From contig DDFG01000004.1 in assembly GCA_002337055.1 (NCBI GenBank), forward strand, positions 562,382-626,381: 64,000 nucleotides of DNA, read 5' to 3'. Of this stretch, positions 61,878 through 64,000 are shown piece after piece. A program made the position numbers and the translations under genes. The notes beneath the pieces were generated by a model that worked only from the letters and a program-made list of their open reading frames with translations, did no database searches and was not told the DNA's origin. The DNA comes from Betaproteobacteria bacterium UBA1934. Lineage in GTDB: Bacteria > Pseudomonadota > Gammaproteobacteria > Burkholderiales > Rhodocyclaceae. Each line of letters opens with the position of its first letter. The first letter of the stretch is position 1.

Positions 61878-62317
61878 CAGCGTGGCGCCGGCACCTTTTC
61901 GAGACCGCCAATCCTGGCGCCAGCCTTGATGCCTTTGGCGGCAAACCAACCCTTGTTCATTTCCAGCGCAAATCGCGCCGGACGCACCGCACAATGGTTG
62001 TCCTCCGTCTGCGGCTGCATATCTTCGATGTTCAGGATGCGTCCTTCGTGATCCAAGAAAGCGACCGACAGGGGAATGAGGGTATTGCGCATCCACATGC
62101 AATGCTGCTGGACTTCCGGAAACACGAAGAGCATACCCTGATGGGCAGCGAGGTTGCGTCGGTTCATCAATCCCTGCATGCGCGTACCCTGGTTGGCGGC
62201 GACCTCGGCCTCGATGCGGTGAAAACCGGCAGTCAGATCGGTTCGCGGCATCTGTTGGGCGAACGCCGGCAAGGCGATGAACAAGGCAAGCGTGGATAAG
62301 GCGGTAAGTATTTTCAT
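61877..62317 (-). CDS. Exported DUF192 family protein
   Basis: 146 residues with signal peptide MKILTALSTLALFIALPAFA. The DUF192 core is EVAANQGTRMQGLMNRRNL, GMLFVFPEVQQHCMWMRNTLIPLSVAFLDHEGRILNIEDM and ALEMNKGWFAAKGIKAGARI. The family has an OB-like barrel of unknown function. Start at 62317 is set by the signal peptide. Coupled to ubiC. Confidence 0.92.
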   Translation of the reverse strand: MKILTALSTLALFIALPAFAQQMPRTDLTAGFHRIEAEVAANQGTRMQGLMNRRNLAAHQGMLFVFPEVQQHCMWMRNTLIPLSVAFLDHEGRILNIEDMQPQTEDNHCAVRPARFALEMNKGWFAAKGIKAGARIGGLEKVPAPR

Positions 62318-62399
62318 GGCTTCAACCGATGGCGTATGCGTGCCGAAGGATACCGTCGCACGCACCGACTGGCAATGCGGGGCGTGGTGCTCACACCGT

Positions 62400-62630
62400 T
62401 TAGCGGCGAACCCGGGTTGGGCGCCGCGCACCTTTCTTCGTGCTCCCGCTCAATCTGGCTTTCTTTCCAGCCACAGGTTTTTTGGCGGTAGCCGGGCGAT
62501 GGATGGGTTTGTCACTGACGCCAACTTCTGAAGTGGCATCTTCTGCCGCACGCGGAGTCACCGCACACGCAATGCCGGAAAACATCATCAGCCAGCCCCC
62601 GAAAGCCAGCATCCACCCGAGCTTCTTCAT
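62400..62630 (-). CDS. Small secreted Lys/Arg-rich protein (hypothetical)
   Basis: 76 residues. The first 26 (MKKLGWMLAFGGWLMMFSGI and on to CAVTPRA) form a signal peptide, possibly with a cysteine near the cleavage site. The mature tail is strongly basic and disordered: HRPATAKKPVAGKKARLSGS, KKGARRPTRVRR. The ATG overlaps the rluE stop (ATGA), so it is translated with rluE. No family recognised; the tail could bind nucleic acid or acidic polymers. Confidence 0.65.
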   Translation of the reverse strand: MKKLGWMLAFGGWLMMFSGIACAVTPRAAEDATSEVGVSDKPIHRPATAKKPVAGKKARLSGSTKKGARRPTRVRR

Positions 62631-63223
62631 GCACTTTCTCCCCTCAATGCCTTTAACAATGTCTCCGGAGCACCCTCCAGGCAACGCCATTCACCGGGTT
62701 GTAACCCCTCAAGCGAAAGTGCCCCGGTCGCCGCGCGAATCAATCTCAGCGTGGGAAATCCGATGGCGGCGGTCATTCGGCGGACCTGCCGATTCTTGCC
62801 CTCGCGCAAGCCGATTTCCATCCACGCGGTCGGAATCTGCTTGCGTACGCGAATGGGTGGGTTGCGCGGCCATAATCCGGCCGGTTCCGCAATCAGTCGT
62901 GCCGCGGCCGGGCGAGCGCGAAAATCGTTGAGTTCGATACCAGACTGCAGGGGGCGCAAATCGACTTCTGCCGGCGCCCCTTCGACCTGCGCCCAATAGG
63001 TTTTCTCCAGTTTGAAGCGTGGGTCGGCAATACGAGCCTGCAAGGGCCCGCAGTCGGTCAGCAGCAGCAAACCCTCACTGTCGGCGTCGAGCCGCCCAGC
63101 AACATATACATCTGGTAGAGGGATGTACTCGTTCAACGCCCGCCAGCGACCCTCCGGCGTAAACTGCGAGAGCACACCATATGGTTTGTTGAAAACGACG
63201 AGTTTGGGCACGCGCGGCATCAT
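62627..63223 (-). CDS. rluE: Ribosomal large subunit pseudouridine synthase E
   Basis: 198 residues. VVFNKPYGVLSQFTPEGRWRAL, the catalytic Asp motif VAGRLDADSEGLLLLT, KTYWAQVEG and the ending GLREGKNRQVRRMTAAIGFPTLRLIRAATG fit the RsuA/RluE group; lacking an N-terminal S4 domain points to RluE (Psi2457 in E. coli 23S rRNA). A second ATG is the next codon. Divergent from the Crp-like gene. Confidence 0.92.
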   Translation of the reverse strand: MMPRVPKLVVFNKPYGVLSQFTPEGRWRALNEYIPLPDVYVAGRLDADSEGLLLLTDCGPLQARIADPRFKLEKTYWAQVEGAPAEVDLRPLQSGIELNDFRARPAAARLIAEPAGLWPRNPPIRVRKQIPTAWMEIGLREGKNRQVRRMTAAIGFPTLRLIRAATGALSLEGLQPGEWRCLEGAPETLLKALRGESA

Positions 63224-63276
63224 GCTGGAGAAATCGTAATTCTAACGGGTTGCCAGCCTTCACGGAGGGTGACAAG

Positions 63277-63327
63277 ATGCGTCCCTACCTACGTTTGTTT
63301 GACCATGACGACACACGCTACCATTGA
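63277..63327 (+). CDS. Possible 16-codon upstream ORF overlapping the Crp-family gene
   Basis: ATG at 63277 lies 8 nt after a strong CGGAGG; the frame MRPYLRLFDHDDTRYH ends with TGA at 63325-63327, inside the next gene (start 63305) in another frame. The regulator gene itself has no ribosome site. May be a translated leader peptide that controls the regulator, or coincidence. Confidence 0.4.
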   Translation: MRPYLRLFDHDDTRYH

Positions 63328-63982
63328 AACCCTGCTTGCCGGCACCCCGCTCTTCGGCAACCTGGCTCCCGAAGAACTGAAGAGCTTTGCCCGTGGCTCG
63401 CGGGAATTCAGTGTCGAAAAGGGCGAGATCCTGTTTCATCGCGGCGACTCCTGCCACGGTTTTCACCTGATCATTCGCGGCCAGGTGAAAATCGGGTTCG
63501 TCTCACCGCAAGGCAACGAGAAGGTCATCGAGATTCTCGGCGCCGGCCAGACATTTGGCGAAGCGCTGATGTTCATGGACAAACCCTACATGGTCTTCGC
63601 GCAGGCGCTGGCCGACTCTCATTTTGTGCACATCGCCAAAACCACGGTTTTCGAGGAACTGGAGTCGCACCCTGCCTTCGCGCGCAAAATGATCGCCAGT
63701 TTGTCGATGCGTCTGCACCATCTGGTGGCGGATGTGGAATCGTATTCGCTAAAATCGGCCAGAGAGCGGATCGTGGGATATCTGCTCCGCGAAGTACCTC
63801 ACGATCATACCTCCCAGAGTGCGGTTGTGACGCTGCCAACGAACAAGGGCATCATTGCGTCGCGCCTGAATCTCACCCAAGAACACTTCTCGCGCATCCT
63901 GCATGAATTAAGCGATGAAGGTCTCATCCGTGTCGAAGGCAAGAGGATTCACATAGCCGACTTAAGACGTATGGTGACGTAG
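63305..63982 (+). CDS. Crp/Fnr-family transcriptional regulator
   Basis: 225 residues. A cyclic-nucleotide-type beta-barrel (GEILFHRGDSCHGFHLIIRGQVKIGFVSPQGNEKVIEILGAGQTFGEALMF) is followed by the dimer helix and a winged helix (TNKGIIASRLNLTQEHFSRILHELSDEGLIRVEGKRIHI). There is no N-terminal cysteine cluster, so it is not an iron-sulfur FNR; it is closer to the DNR/NnrR-like or general Crp group. The effector is unknown. Translation may depend on the upstream ORF at 63277. Ends 18 bp before the window edge. Confidence 0.9.
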   Translation: MTTHATIETLLAGTPLFGNLAPEELKSFARGSREFSVEKGEILFHRGDSCHGFHLIIRGQVKIGFVSPQGNEKVIEILGAGQTFGEALMFMDKPYMVFAQALADSHFVHIAKTTVFEELESHPAFARKMIASLSMRLHHLVADVESYSLKSARERIVGYLLREVPHDHTSQSAVVTLPTNKGIIASRLNLTQEHFSRILHELSDEGLIRVEGKRIHIADLRRMVT

Positions 63983-64000
63983 ATATCGAAATTCGCGACT

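Overview
The window reads as a stretch of core chromosome from a GC-rich betaproteobacterium, most likely of the Rhodocyclales type. Reasons: the betaproteobacterial gene order purM / hda - HAD phosphatase - pcnB - folK - panB - panC - panD, the radC-rpmB-rpmG block, AceK next to icd, a stand-alone PduL, and a PEP-CTERM protein behind a sigma-54-type promoter. The family assignment is inference. I see no integrase, transposase, prophage or CRISPR array.

Layout. 1-5.6 kb: edge of a Cache sensor gene, radC, rpmBG, dsbB, an RstA/RstB-like two-component pair, and behind it a tiny two-gene operon (35 and 59 codons) preceded by phased GTCAC repeats. 5.6-13.2 kb: the minus-strand unit purN - DUF3108 - rsmB-like - mscS, then dedA, and mutL-miaA. 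13.3-19 kb: a 1260-residue five-PAS histidine kinase with a duplicated PAS unit, then small accessory genes. 19-27.1 kb: purine, replication-control, folate and pantothenate genes, interrupted by a DUF486 protein and a soluble zinc-binding chemoreceptor. 27.1-30.8 kb: cold-shock gene with a long leader, clpSA, rraA. 30.8-39.1 kb: glyoxylate-shunt genes aceA and aceB, with a chemoreceptor, a PEP-CTERM protease, a manganese-riboswitch-controlled GDT1 exporter and a LysR regulator between them. 39.1-51 kb: pduL facing a PAS kinase/FixJ-type regulator pair across an FNR-like box, a FapA-type protein, M48 protease, MFS transporter, ankyrin protein, TonB-like protein, a Cache chemoreceptor and murI. 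51-59 kb: icd divergent from aceK, rlmB, and the cstA-ybdD-GTPase operon. 59-64 kb: rnr, tRNA-Leu(CAG), ubiC, a DUF192 protein, a small basic secreted protein, rluE, and a Crp-family regulator with an overlapping upstream ORF.

How the parts fit. Carbon flow at the isocitrate branch is heavily represented: isocitrate dehydrogenase keeps the serine that AceK phosphorylates, AceK is encoded divergently from it, and isocitrate lyase and malate synthase share TCTTATATAAG-type promoter elements. PduL (acyl-phosphate interconversion) and CstA (peptide/pyruvate uptake) extend the C2/C3 theme. Signalling genes are dense: three histidine kinases, two response regulators, three chemoreceptors and a truncated Cache sensor, with no che genes in view.

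Most interesting items: the tiny operon at 5307-5580, the sigma-54 module of the PEP-CTERM protease, the shared aceA/aceB operator, the Mn riboswitch with a readable switching helix, the FNR-like box at pduL, the icd leader hairpin, and the upstream ORF in front of the last regulator. None of these is a demonstrated new system; the tiny operon is the best candidate for something undescribed.
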